Shown: positions 33,379 through 41,594 of the stretch, in pieces
Layout of the letters: the number at the start of each line of letters is the position of its first letter
Position numbering within the stretch: position 1 is the stretch's first letter
Origin: Acrocarpospora pleiomorpha
GTDB taxonomy: Bacteria > Actinomycetota > Actinomycetes > Streptosporangiales > Streptosporangiaceae
Assembly (NCBI RefSeq): GCF_009687885.1
Contig: NZ_BLAF01000010.1
Location: 1-64,000, forward strand
Direction: 5' to 3'
Length of the DNA stretch: 64,000 nt
Program-made: the position numbers and the translations under genes
Notes under the pieces: generated by a model
What the model was told of the DNA's origin: nothing
What the model saw: the letters and a program-made list of their open reading frames with translations, nothing else
The model's database searches: none

Positions 33379-33888
33379 TCAGGTGACGGCGTCGTTCCAG
33401 TGAGCGGTCCATGCGCCCGGCTTGACGACGATGGGCGCGGACGGCTGTGCGGGCCAGATCTGCAGGTAGTGGTGGTTGCCGTCGAAATCCGGCCGCTCCA
33501 TGAGCGTGCTCCAGATGTGGTAGCGCAGCCGGTGAACGCCCGGACCGGCGGGTAGCGGGGGAAGGCGGCGCACCGCCGCGTCGTCCCAGTCCATGCGCCA
33601 TCCGATCAGGAGGACCTCGCCGGTTGGTGACATGAAGTCGATCTCCACGATCTCCTCGTACCCGTCGAGGTCGGCGCCCGGGTCGTGGTCGGCGACGGTC
33701 ACCGTGAAGGGGAGGCCGTCGGCGCCCTGGTAAATGATCGACAGTTCGGCCACGGCCTGCCGCACCTGGACGAGCGCGACGGACTGCTCCACCTCGCCCG
33801 CCTCGTCGCCGTCCCCGTCGATCAGGAAGACAGTGCTGCAGTCCTCGACGTCCACTTCCACCTGGACGGTCTCCGCATAGGGGTTCAT
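33379..33888 (-). CDS. Acidic hypothetical protein
   Basis: 169 residues from ATG 33888. No family recognised. The protein is strongly acidic in the first 100 residues (VEVDVEDCSTVFLIDGDGDEAGEV, DHDPGADLDGYEEIVEIDF) and has a beta-rich pattern with HRLRYHIWSTLME near the end. It could be an immunity-type or cytosolic beta-sandwich protein; this is only a shape impression. It stands between the convergent CoxS gene and a TetR gene on the same strand. Confidence 0.65.
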   Translation of the reverse strand: MNPYAETVQVEVDVEDCSTVFLIDGDGDEAGEVEQSVALVQVRQAVAELSIIYQGADGLPFTVTVADHDPGADLDGYEEIVEIDFMSPTGEVLLIGWRMDWDDAAVRRLPPLPAGPGVHRLRYHIWSTLMERPDFDGNHHYLQIWPAQPSAPIVVKPGAWTAHWNDAVT

Positions 33889-33939
33889 GGCGGCGAGCGT
33901 AGAGCCCGCCACCGACAAACCGGCCGGCTCAGTGGACCG

Positions 33940-34524
33940 TCAGTGCTCCGGTGCGGCAGCGCCGTACACGATGGCGTGCACGACGGCCTGGACGACGTTT
34001 CTGGTGACGCTCGCGGGCGGAGCGGTGACCAGGGTGAACAGCGCGCCGCCGTAGAGGGTGATCAGGGCGGGAATGCTCTCGCGCGGGATGGCGAGGCCAA
34101 GCTGGTCGTGGTGTCCGGCGGTGAATTGCGTCGATGTGTCCTGCAGGCCTGCGAGGGCTGAGGCCAGCACCGGTCGTCGCACCGCCTCCAGTTGGAGTTC
34201 GAAGATCGCCAGATAGCGGTTACGCCACGTGGTGGCCGCGGCGAGCAGCGATTCCGTCAGTAGATCGACGAATTGCACGCTCTCGGTTGTTTTGTGTTGC
34301 TCGGCGGCCTGGTCCATGTCGGCATGATGCAGCTCGACGATGCGCTCCGCGGCGGCCACCAGTAGCGCTTCCCGGCTGCGGAAGTAGTTCGAGGCCGTGC
34401 CCCGCGGGAGTCCGGCTTCCTTCTCCACCGCGAGGTGGGTCAATCCATGCACTCCTGCCGTTGCCAGGAGTGCGATGGCGGCATCGGTCAAGGCCCGGCG
34501 GCGGGCTTGGTTGGTCGGCGGCAC
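33940..34524 (-). CDS. TetR-family repressor of the FAD monooxygenase
   Basis: 194 residues. HTH: ALTDAAIALLATAGVHGLTHLAVEKEAGLPRGTASNYFRSREALL (about 11-55). The C-terminal domain is of the all-helical ligand type. It is divergent from the FAD-dependent monooxygenase gene, with only 55 bp between the starts. A perfect 14-bp palindrome in that gap is the obvious operator for both genes. TetR/monooxygenase pairs of this layout often provide resistance to, or modification of, a polyketide or tetracycline-like compound. Confidence 0.92.
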   Translation of the reverse strand: MPPTNQARRRALTDAAIALLATAGVHGLTHLAVEKEAGLPRGTASNYFRSREALLVAAAERIVELHHADMDQAAEQHKTTESVQFVDLLTESLLAAATTWRNRYLAIFELQLEAVRRPVLASALAGLQDTSTQFTAGHHDQLGLAIPRESIPALITLYGGALFTLVTAPPASVTRNVVQAVVHAIVYGAAAPEH

Positions 34525-34545
34525 GCGGCTATGCTATGCCAATAT

Positions 34546-34559
34546 TCGTACTAGTACGA
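34546..34559. promoter_or_regulatory. TetR operator palindrome
   Basis: TCGTACTAGTACGA is a perfect 14-bp palindrome centred in the divergent region of the TetR and monooxygenase genes. Confidence 0.8.
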
Positions 34560-34579
34560 TCGTAGTGATTGGAGCTCTC

Positions 34580-35743
34580 GTGAGAGTTGTAGTGGTCGGT
34601 GCCGGTCTGGGTGGAGTGGCGGCCGCGGTGGGGCTGCATCGTTCGGGTCACGAGGTGATGCTCTGCGAACGGGGCGCCGAGCTTCGGGAGGCGGGCACCG
34701 GGGTCGTGGTCATGCCCAATGGGGTCCGGGCGTTGGCCGCGCTGGGGCTGGCCGACTACGTTCGGGGGCAGGCCACGCCTGCCGTCAGCGGGGGATTGCG
34801 GGACTGGCGGGGGCGGGCGCTGCTGGTCACCGACGCGGTCCAGGCGCAGCGGGAGGTCGGGGCGACGGTCGTCGTCGACCGGGCGGAGCTGCACCGGGCG
34901 GAGCTGCACCGGGCGATCCGCGCTCCACTGCCCGCCGGGCTCGTACGAACCGGGACGCCGATCGAGCGCCTGGAGCCCGACCCAACCGGGGTGACGGTGA
35001 TCAGCGACGGCCATTCCCTCACGAGGGCGGACGCCGTGATCGTGGCCGACGGGATCGGCAGCGGGCTGCGCGGTCAGCTTTTCCCCGGCCATCCCGGGTT
35101 GCGGCGGATCGGCCGGATGGACCTGCGCGGCCTGCTGCCCGATCCACCGGGCCTGGACGTGACCGGCCTGCTGGCCAGCATCATGATCGACCGCCGCAGC
35201 GGGGCGATGTTCGGCCTGTTCCCCGTCGGCGAGAAGGGTCTGTACTGGTTCACCGACTCCCCGCTACGCGCGGCACCGCCAGGGCCGGAGGAGGCGCGCC
35301 GGCAGATGTTGTCCCTGATGGCCGACTGGCACCCGGCCGTCCCGGCGGTGATCGAGGCCACTCCGCCCGCCGGCATCTACGTCGATCCGATCGCCTGCCT
35401 GGCCGTACCGCTCCCTTCGTTCGCGGTCGGCAGGGTCGCGCTCCTCGGCGACGCCGCGCACGCCATGACCCCCGATCTCGGCCAGGGCGCCAGCCAGGCC
35501 TTCGAGGACGCGGCCGCGGTCACCCAGCACCTGACCGACGCCGAACCGGCCGATGCCATCCAGCGACTCCTCCATTACGACGCGGAACGCCGGCCCCGCG
35601 CCAACCGCCTGATGCTGGCGTCCTCCCGGCAATCGCGACTGACGTCGCAGACCGGCGCCGCGGCATGGCTACGCGACGCCCTGCTGCGCGCGATACCGCC
35701 CCGGCTCGCCACCCGGCGACTCGCCGCCATCTGGCACGCCTAG
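34580..35743 (+). CDS. FAD-dependent aromatic monooxygenase (PHBH/TetX-like)
   Basis: 387 residues from GTG 34580 behind GGAG. Dinucleotide motif GAGLGGVAAAVGLHRSGHEVMLCERG at the N-terminus, the DG motif near VIVADGIGSGLR, and GDAAHAMTPDLGQGASQAFEDA binding the FAD pyrophosphate. Group A flavin hydroxylases use NAD(P)H to hydroxylate aromatic or polyketide substrates. A 15-bp in-frame tandem duplication (34880-34909) gives RAELHRAELH in the middle. The divergent TetR gene shares its operator. No biosynthetic genes are adjacent, so a detoxifying role is more likely. Confidence 0.9.
   Translation: MRVVVVGAGLGGVAAAVGLHRSGHEVMLCERGAELREAGTGVVVMPNGVRALAALGLADYVRGQATPAVSGGLRDWRGRALLVTDAVQAQREVGATVVVDRAELHRAELHRAIRAPLPAGLVRTGTPIERLEPDPTGVTVISDGHSLTRADAVIVADGIGSGLRGQLFPGHPGLRRIGRMDLRGLLPDPPGLDVTGLLASIMIDRRSGAMFGLFPVGEKGLYWFTDSPLRAAPPGPEEARRQMLSLMADWHPAVPAVIEATPPAGIYVDPIACLAVPLPSFAVGRVALLGDAAHAMTPDLGQGASQAFEDAAAVTQHLTDAEPADAIQRLLHYDAERRPRANRLMLASSRQSRLTSQTGAAAWLRDALLRAIPPRLATRRLAAIWHA
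34880..34909 (+). repeat. 15-bp in-frame tandem duplication
   Basis: CGGGCGGAGCTGCAC occurs twice in a row and adds five residues to the monooxygenase without breaking the frame. Confidence 0.9.
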
Positions 35744-35863
35744 GCGGCGGCTGCTGGGATACGGCCATGCCTCGCCGGAGCCCTTGGTGCGAGCAGCCGA
35801 TCGGCTTCACGTGCCGCAATGGCCTGGGCGTCTACTCAGGTGCCTCAACGGTCCGGGGCGTGT

Positions 35864-35877
35864 ACTACACCTGTAGT
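35864..35877. promoter_or_regulatory. Palindrome between convergent genes
   Basis: ACTACA-CC-TGTAGT with flanking GTGT resembles GntR/YtrA-type operators, but lies at the 3' ends of two convergent genes with no promoter role visible. Confidence 0.3.
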
Positions 35878-35880
35878 CGC

Positions 35881-36477
35881 TCAGCGCCCCTGAAGACGCC
35901 GCTGCGTTCGGCGTTCCCAGCTGTTGGGGTGGCGGATGACCACGCCCCCGGCGCCGCCGGTGCCGGTAAGGCGGATCAGCGGCGTCCTGGGGAGCCGCTG
36001 CGACGTGGTCTTGTCCGTGAAACCACCGAGGCCCGGGTCCATCCCGGCGGTCCCCGCCACCCACCCGTCGGGGATGATGATCGTGACGCCGCCCATCTGC
36101 CCGTGCGCTTCTATCTCGATCTCAGGCAGCCGGCATTCGGTCTGGGTGAAATCGAGCTTGGCGGCGGCCATGCCGCCGTACACGGCGATCCGCGCGGGGA
36201 CCTGCCAGCGTCCGGAACGTGTCGCGCCGTTTATGCCTCCCCTGAGAACCAGTGGCTCCTGATTCACGGGAACTTCCGGCGGCAGATCGGCGGTCAGGGC
36301 CGCCAGATCGGCATAAGTCTTGGCGTTCAACGCCAGGTCCAGCCGCACATCCAGCTCGCTGAGGTCGATCCGGCCGTCGGCCGCCGCCGTACTCAGCCGC
36401 TCCACCACCGCCTCGCGTTCCTCATGCGAGACGCGCAACTCACCACGGGGGACAGGTTCCGGAAGCCCAGCGGTCAT
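35881..36477 (-). CDS. DUF1707 plus LiaF-like domain protein
   Basis: 198 residues. The N-terminal DUF1707 motif is LRVSHEEREAVVERLSTAAADGRIDLSELDVRLDLALNAKTYADLAALTADLP (about 14-66). The C-terminal half (ARIAVYGGMAAAKLDFTQTECRLPEIEIEAHGQMGGVTIIIPDGW) resembles the LiaF/DUF2154 beta-helix-type cell-wall-stress domain. There is no hydrophobic helix. Such proteins are common in actinomycetes; their role in envelope stress sensing is inferred, not proven. It is monocistronic. Confidence 0.85.
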   Translation of the reverse strand: MTAGLPEPVPRGELRVSHEEREAVVERLSTAAADGRIDLSELDVRLDLALNAKTYADLAALTADLPPEVPVNQEPLVLRGGINGATRSGRWQVPARIAVYGGMAAAKLDFTQTECRLPEIEIEAHGQMGGVTIIIPDGWVAGTAGMDPGLGGFTDKTTSQRLPRTPLIRLTGTGGAGGVVIRHPNSWERRTQRRLQGR

Positions 36478-36509
36478 ACCTCAATGGTACGGAAATACGC
36501 GCCCGCCGA

Positions 36510-36690
36510 CGCACATGGTCCGACCGTGCAGCGGCGGCTGAGGCTACCTTCGAGTCGTGCGCAGGAACCGACCTGCTGATCCTGGGTGCCCACTTCACGG
36601 GGATGGGCGCCGGCTACATCGTCGAGGACGGTGACGGCTTCCGTCTGACGGCGGCCAAGCCTGCCTGGCACCAGAGGTTCGGCGGCGCGC
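36510..36690 (+). pseudogene. C-terminal fragment of an MBL-fold hydrolase
   Basis: In one frame the codons read DLLILGAHFTGMGAGYIVEDGDGFRLTAA. This matches the end of metallo-beta-lactamase-fold hydrolases (pattern GxHFPGPxAGxIVxDGDxYRL). No N-terminal HxHxDH part exists upstream, and the tail runs on into unrelated sequence. Confidence 0.55.
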
Positions 36691-36759
36691 CGGAACGTCC
36701 GATCTGGCGCGCCGCTCACGGGACGTGGCCGCATCGGGCCTGGCTGGCCGCGCCACCGG

Positions 36760-36920
36760 TCACGGGACGAGCAGGAGCTTTCCGGTGGTCGCGCGCGACT
36801 CGATGTCGGCGTGTGCCTTGGCCGCCGCTGCGAGCGGATAGCGGGCACCGATCCGTACGACCAGCTCACCGCTCTCGACGAGCGCGAACAGTTCGGCCGC
36901 GCGAGCCGTCTCCGCGCAGC
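36760..36920 (-). pseudogene. C-terminal fragment of a quinone-oxidoreductase-type MDR
   Basis: On the minus strand the frame ends AAELFALVESGELVVRIGARYPLAAAAKAHADIESRATTGKLLLVP in style, the typical last ~45 residues of zinc-type alcohol dehydrogenase/quinone reductase proteins (only key segments quoted: ELVVRIGARYPL, KAHADIESR). The preceding codons are unrelated. Confidence 0.65.
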
Positions 36921-36922
36921 TG

Positions 36923-37126
36923 GTGCGACGGTGGCAGGAGTGCGTCCGAGCCGGGATCGAGGCCACGCTAGCGGTCGGTGAGGCCAACCCCGCACTCGAC
37001 CCGGACCGAACCGCCGCGGCCGTCATCGCCACCATCCAGGGCGGGGTCGCCGTCCTGCTCGCCACAGGTTCCGCGGAGCATCTGGAGGGTGGGCTCAGCC
37101 TCTGCCTCGACCACCTGCTGGCCTGA
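36923..37126 (+). pseudogene. C-terminal fragment of a TetR-family regulator
   Basis: 67 codons (VRRWQECVRAGIEATLAV then AAVIATIQGGVAVLLATG and HLEGGLSLCLDHLLA) match the ligand-domain end of TetR/AcrR repressors. The DNA-binding domain is missing; the left boundary abuts the oxidoreductase fragment on the other strand. Confidence 0.65.
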
Positions 37127-37177
37127 ACCCTCGACGCGGCAGGGAACATGGGATGTCCAAACGAGTGCGTTGAATAA

Positions 37178-37206
37178 TTGACGCTAATGTGGTTCGAGGG
37201 TAGTGT
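37178..37206 (+). promoter_or_regulatory. Strong vegetative promoter
   Basis: TTGACG (37178-37183), 17 bp, TAGTGT (37201-37206). Predicted transcript start about 37212, giving a ~185-nt leader before the SnoaL-like gene. Confidence 0.7.
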
Positions 37207-37211
37207 GCTTC

Positions 37212-37250
37212 ACAGTTCTCAGGGGTAAGCGGTGAGCCCCCGAGAACTGT
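37212..37250 (+). promoter_or_regulatory. 5' UTR hairpin beginning at the transcript start
   Basis: ACAGTTCTC-A-GGGG pairs with CCCC-C-GAGAACTGT around an 11-nt loop (13 of 14 pairs). It would cap the 5' end of the leader RNA. The remaining leader to 37396 holds no recognised riboswitch and no convincing ORF; it could stabilise the mRNA or form part of an unrecognised regulatory RNA. Confidence 0.5.
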
Positions 37251-37396
37251 TGCGTGGACGAAAGCAAGAGCTCATCCGTGGTCGTGGACCGTGCTGCCGC
37301 GAGCGGCGCGGGAGCGTGCCACCGGACAAGTCCAGGAGGCCACGGCCGGATCCGTGCTCGTGCTGGAGTCGCTGAATAGGTGACGGAGGACGCAAT

Positions 37397-37864
37397 ATGG
37401 CGGAAAGATCTCTCGAGGAACGGTTGCGCGCGATCGAGGATCGGGCCGCGATCGTGGATCTGCTGTGCAAGTACGCCGTGAGCATCGATCGACTCCGATG
37501 GGACGACTTTTCGTCCTGCTTCGTCGAGACGGTCGAGGTCGATCTCATCCGCACCGATGGGTGGGTGCGGTTTGAGCGGTCCGAGTTGGTGTCGTTGGTG
37601 CGGGGGGTCTTCGAGTCCTACAGCGCGACTCAGCACGTGAGCGCCAACCATCAGATCTCGATCGAGGGCGACCGCGCGGTGGCCTGGTCCACGCTCAACG
37701 CGACGCACTACCTCAAGGACATGACCGATGGGGAGTTCCACCAGCAGGTGGGCTATTACGAGTACCGGCTCACACGGGATCAGGACTGGCGGATCGCCAA
37801 GATCCGCCAGGTTGAGCACTGGCAGCGAGGCAACCAGCAGATCTTCGACAGGACCGTCCGGTGA
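37397..37864 (+). CDS. SnoaL-like (NTF2-fold) protein
   Basis: 155 residues of the SnoaL_4-type NTF2 fold: LRAIEDRAAIVDLLCKYAVSIDRLRWDDFSSCFVETVEVD at the N-terminus, SATQHVSANHQISIEGDRAVAWS in the middle and VGYYEYRLTRDQDWRIAKIRQVE at the end. This fold hosts hydratases, dehydratases, isomerases and ring-hydroxylating small subunits. ATG 37397 follows GGAGGA by 6 nt. It is preceded by a strong promoter and a structured leader. The SDR gene downstream converges. Substrate unknown. Confidence 0.85.
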   Translation: MAERSLEERLRAIEDRAAIVDLLCKYAVSIDRLRWDDFSSCFVETVEVDLIRTDGWVRFERSELVSLVRGVFESYSATQHVSANHQISIEGDRAVAWSTLNATHYLKDMTDGEFHQQVGYYEYRLTRDQDWRIAKIRQVEHWQRGNQQIFDRTVR

Positions 37865-37958
37865 GGCCACGAGGGCAGGAAAGGCGCCTGGCCGCCTGGT
37901 CGGCCGGCTCGACCCGCACCATCGGCAGGCACTCGCCGTCGTCAGGTGGGGATTCAAT

Positions 37959-38981
37959 TCACCCGCTGATGTGATGATCCCACTGCTCCAGAATCCTGGC
38001 TTCCTTCTCTGGGTCGATGCCGTGCCGCAGGAGCCGTCCGCCGAACGACCGCTCGGCCACCGGGATCTCCCGCAGCCAGGCCCAGGTGTCCCGTACGGTC
38101 TCCGCCACCGGCCGACAGACCAGCCCTTCGGCGACGGCCTTGGCGGAGGAGGGCGTCCAGATCCCGGAGGTCATCGGCCCCCGCGGCAGCCAGAGCGGCA
38201 GTTCGGTCCACGGCTTCACGCTGTGGGCGAGCAGGAACTCGTCCTCCACCCAGACCAGTTCGGCGTCGGAGCCGGTCTCCGCCACGCACAGCCCCAGCCA
38301 CTCCCCGAACGTGATCTTGCCCGGCTCGCCGGTGGTGAAGTACCGCCCGGTCGCGCCGCGTTCGGCCTGGTCCAGGGTGAAGGCGGCGATGTCTCGCGCG
38401 TCGATGATCTGCATCGGCAGGTCAGGGACGCCGGGTGCCAGCACCCGGCCGCCGCCCTCGATCCGGGTCAGCCACCAGGACAGGCGGTCGAGGTTCTCGT
38501 GCGGGCCGAGGATCGGCCCCGGCTCGATGATGAGCGCCTTGCCCTCGAAGAACTCCTCGACCGCGCGCTCGCAGCCGGCCTTGAGCACCCCGTATTCGCC
38601 GAGGCTCGCATCGGCGTCCGGCGGGCACTCGTGCCGGGGGGCGCTCTCGTCCAGCCCGATCACGCTCGGGTACCCCGGAAAGGCGGAGATGCTGGAGATG
38701 AACGTGTAGTGCGGGACGCGGCCGTTCAGCCGCCGCACCCCGTCCAGGACGACGGCGGGGGTGAAGCCGCAGACGTCGATGACCGCGTCCCACTCTCGCC
38801 CCTCGACCAGCCGGTCGAGGTCGGCCGGAACCTCGCGGTTCCCGTGCACGGCCGTCACCCCGGACAGGTCCGGGCTGCTCACCCCCCGGTTGAACGTCGT
38901 CACCTCGTGCCCCCGGCGCAGAGCGTCCGCCACGATCGCCCGCCCCAGGAACACCGACCCACCGATTACCAGAATTCTCAT
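37959..38981 (-). CDS. NAD-dependent epimerase/dehydratase-family (extended SDR) protein
   Basis: 340 residues. Rossmann motif RILVIGGSVFLGRAIVADALRRGHEVTTFNRG (GGxxFLG type, atypical SDR), then DAVIDVCGFTP and the active-site-like YTFISSISAFPGY and YGVLKAGCERAVEE (YxxxK). ATG 38981 is chosen from the conserved strand; upstream codons are unrelated. It follows the TetR gene by 94 bp on the same strand and may be the last gene of the aromatic/maleate operon. The substrate is unknown. Confidence 0.88.
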   Translation of the reverse strand: MRILVIGGSVFLGRAIVADALRRGHEVTTFNRGVSSPDLSGVTAVHGNREVPADLDRLVEGREWDAVIDVCGFTPAVVLDGVRRLNGRVPHYTFISSISAFPGYPSVIGLDESAPRHECPPDADASLGEYGVLKAGCERAVEEFFEGKALIIEPGPILGPHENLDRLSWWLTRIEGGGRVLAPGVPDLPMQIIDARDIAAFTLDQAERGATGRYFTTGEPGKITFGEWLGLCVAETGSDAELVWVEDEFLLAHSVKPWTELPLWLPRGPMTSGIWTPSSAKAVAEGLVCRPVAETVRDTWAWLREIPVAERSFGGRLLRHGIDPEKEARILEQWDHHISG

Positions 38982-39075
38982 GACGCCATTTTTTCGCGCC
39001 AAGTGGTGAAATTCCGCCGACAATTTGCGATCAGCGTTCGTTCACGGGCGTCGGGATCGGAGCCCACCGCACCGA

Positions 39076-39792
39076 TCACGCCTCCTTGAGCAGTCCCTCC
39101 AGCCGATCGATCTCGCGTCGAATGCTGTGCACCGCGTCGAGCGGGGTCGCGGACGCGGGCCGGCCCTGCTCGGCCGCGAGACTGTGCACTGCCTGTTCCG
39201 CGAGCTCGGCGCAGATGGCATCCAGATCGAACTGTGAGCCGGGGTGGTACCACCAGGCCACCCAGTTGACGATGCCGAGCGTGCCGAATGCCGCGACGGT
39301 CGGGGTGACCGGTCGGAACTCGCCATGTGCCACGCCCTGCTCGATCACCTCGGTGAGGGAGCGGAGCACGGCTCGGCGATTCTCGGCGTAGGAGCCGGCA
39401 ACCGAATCGGGCAGATCCGCCTCCGAGCGCAGCAGCAGGCGGAAGCGCTCGCCTTGCTCGCCCTGGTGTCGCACCATGAGGCGCACGATGTCGCGGATTC
39501 GTTCGGTCGCGGACAGCTCGGTGCGCTGCGCGACCTCTGCGATGTCGGTCGCGGCGACGACGGTGACCTCCGCGACGAGCTTCGCCAAGAGGTCGTCCTT
39601 GCTCTTGACGTAGTGGTAAAGCGCAGGCCGGGTCAAGCCGACGGCGTCGGCGATGTCTTGAAAACTCGTGCCGGCGAACCCGCGCTCAGCGAACAGGCGA
39701 GTGGCCTGCTCAAAGATCTCGTGCTGCATGAGACCTCGGCGTACCCCGGCCTTCTTCGGTGCCTCGACCTCGCCGCCGTTCGTGTTCTCCAT
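39076..39792 (-). CDS. TetR-family regulator (KstR2-like C-domain)
   Basis: 238 residues. HTH: MQHEIFEQATRLFAERGFAGTSFQDIADAVGLTRPALYHYVKSKDDLL (about 22-69). The C-terminal domain has GTLGIVNWVAWWYHPGS, typical of TetR proteins controlling acyl-CoA or aromatic catabolism. It lies at the downstream end of the ligase/hydrolase/VOC/isomerase gene run, same strand, 80 bp after the ligase. The split palindrome upstream of the first gene of that run is a candidate target. Confidence 0.92.
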   Translation of the reverse strand: MENTNGGEVEAPKKAGVRRGLMQHEIFEQATRLFAERGFAGTSFQDIADAVGLTRPALYHYVKSKDDLLAKLVAEVTVVAATDIAEVAQRTELSATERIRDIVRLMVRHQGEQGERFRLLLRSEADLPDSVAGSYAENRRAVLRSLTEVIEQGVAHGEFRPVTPTVAAFGTLGIVNWVAWWYHPGSQFDLDAICAELAEQAVHSLAAEQGRPASATPLDAVHSIRREIDRLEGLLKEA

Positions 39793-39872
39793 GATTCCAT
39801 ACGCTACCCGCGCGAGCCGACGCCTGCGTTGGCGTTTCGCCTTGTGCGTCGGATTTCAGGCACGAGAACTCC

Positions 39873-41522
39873 TCATCGCCCGGTCGTGACCTTCGCGGTG
39901 ATGTCGCGCTGGAGCAGCTTCTTGTCGAGCTTGCCCAGGGGTGTCCTCGGCAGCTCTGGGATCCATTCGAGCCGCTCGGGCCACTTGAACTTCGCCAGCG
40001 ACAGCGAGCTGAGGTGGTTCTGCACCTCAGACATGGTCAAAGGCTCGCCCGCGGTGACGAGATAGGCACAGGCGCGCTCACCCAGCCTCTCGTCGGGCAT
40101 CGCCACGACCGCCGCGGCGACGATGCGAGGGTGTCGCATCAGCAGCGTCTCGACTTCCTCGGCGCTCACCTTCTCCCCACCGCGGTTGATGAGGTCCTTC
40201 AGTCTGCCCTCAACGCTGATGCTGCGCTCGCCGCCCACGGTCCGGACCGCGACGAGGTCGCCGGTGCGGTAGAAACCGTCGGAGGTGAACGCCGAGGAGT
40301 TGATGCCGGGGGCGTCGAAGTAACCCCGGATGGTGTACGGCCCGCGACAGGCGAGCTCTCCGACAGCGCCATCCGGCACCTCGGTTTCCGTGCCCGGCTC
40401 GAGGACCCGGAACTCGTCGTACGGTGAGACCGGGACGCCGACGGTCGTGAGCCTCGCCTCGCGAGTCGAGGCAGCCGTCGACATGGTGAAGAAACCCTCG
40501 CCCATGCCGAACTTCTGGCCGACCCATACCCCGCGGCTCTCGAAGGCCTCGAAGACACGAGCGGGCACCTTCGCGCCCGAGAGCACCACGCGCTTCATGG
40601 CGGTCATCGCCTCCTCGAAGAGGGGATGGTCCACGATGCCGAAATGGCCGTGGCCGATGAGCACGTCGGTCGTCCGCTCGCGAGCGACGACGGGGAGGGC
40701 CTGGTCCAGGACCGGCGTGCCGAGCACAAGGGTGCCGCCGACGCTGTGGGTCGCGTGCAAGCCGCAGGTGATGCCCGCGTTGTGGATGATCGGGATCAGG
40801 TGGGCGACGCGTGTGCTCTCGTCCCAGCCGCCTGCTTCGGCGTAGGACCTCGCGTTGTACCAGTACTCGGCGTGCAACCGCGGGATGACCTTGGGGACGC
40901 CCGTGGTGCCGCCGGACAGCTGGAAGCAGACGATGTCGTCGGGGTCGATCGCCGCTTGGATCGCCTCGACGCGCTCGCGGGCGAGCGCCGGGTCGGTGTC
41001 GGCGAGGCGCTCGATCGAGGTACCCGGGGCGCCGGCGGGCGCGCCGGCGGTGAGCACCAGCCGCATCGTGGGATGGTCGACCTGCTGTTCGACGGCGAAG
41101 GCCACCAGGTCGAACCCCGATGGGCTCCACTCGACCAGGTGGGCGACGGCGCCGACCTTGCGGCTGATCGGGCCGATCTCGTGTGCGCGATGGGCGGCGA
41201 GCGTACAAACCGGGATCAGCCCGGCCTTGAGCATGCCGTACCAGGCCACGATCGATTCGAGCCGGTTGGTCAGCTGCACCACGACCCGGTCGCCGGGCGC
41301 CAGTCCCGCATTCGACAGGCCCAGGGCGAGCCGGTCTGTGGCCTTGTCCAACTCGGCGTAGGAGAGTGATCCCTCGGCTGCGACCACAGCGGGATGCGGC
41401 GCGCGTCGCACGGCGACCTCATGCAGTTCGGTGGCGACGGTGCGCGTGCCCCACAGGCCGGAGGCGCGGTACTGGCGCACAGTGTCGGAGGGGTATGGGG
41501 CAAGTCGTCCAGCCCAGTCCAT
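39873..41522 (-). CDS. Aryl-acid AMP ligase (EntE/DhbE-like)
   Basis: 549 residues of the adenylate-forming superfamily. P-loop LSGGTTGVPK (around 193-202), FGMGEGFF, hinge YRTGDLV, NRGGEKVSAEEVE and the C-terminal catalytic lysine in PRTPLGKLDKKLL. The pattern QLSGGTTGVPKVIPRLHAEYWYNAR is like 2,3-dihydroxybenzoate/salicylate-AMP ligases. It should activate an aromatic acid as AMP ester, then CoA thioester or carrier-bound form. No carrier protein is nearby, and the operon (VOC dioxygenase, hydrolase, isomerase) points to catabolism, so an aryl-CoA ligase role is favoured. Confidence 0.88.
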   Translation of the reverse strand: MDWAGRLAPYPSDTVRQYRASGLWGTRTVATELHEVAVRRAPHPAVVAAEGSLSYAELDKATDRLALGLSNAGLAPGDRVVVQLTNRLESIVAWYGMLKAGLIPVCTLAAHRAHEIGPISRKVGAVAHLVEWSPSGFDLVAFAVEQQVDHPTMRLVLTAGAPAGAPGTSIERLADTDPALARERVEAIQAAIDPDDIVCFQLSGGTTGVPKVIPRLHAEYWYNARSYAEAGGWDESTRVAHLIPIIHNAGITCGLHATHSVGGTLVLGTPVLDQALPVVARERTTDVLIGHGHFGIVDHPLFEEAMTAMKRVVLSGAKVPARVFEAFESRGVWVGQKFGMGEGFFTMSTAASTREARLTTVGVPVSPYDEFRVLEPGTETEVPDGAVGELACRGPYTIRGYFDAPGINSSAFTSDGFYRTGDLVAVRTVGGERSISVEGRLKDLINRGGEKVSAEEVETLLMRHPRIVAAAVVAMPDERLGERACAYLVTAGEPLTMSEVQNHLSSLSLAKFKWPERLEWIPELPRTPLGKLDKKLLQRDITAKVTTGR

Positions 41523-41594
41523 GAGTGAAACCTCCGGAGGTGTCCGTCGACGCTACCGGACGGGCTGCGCCGACTCGAAAGAATTGCTACGCAC

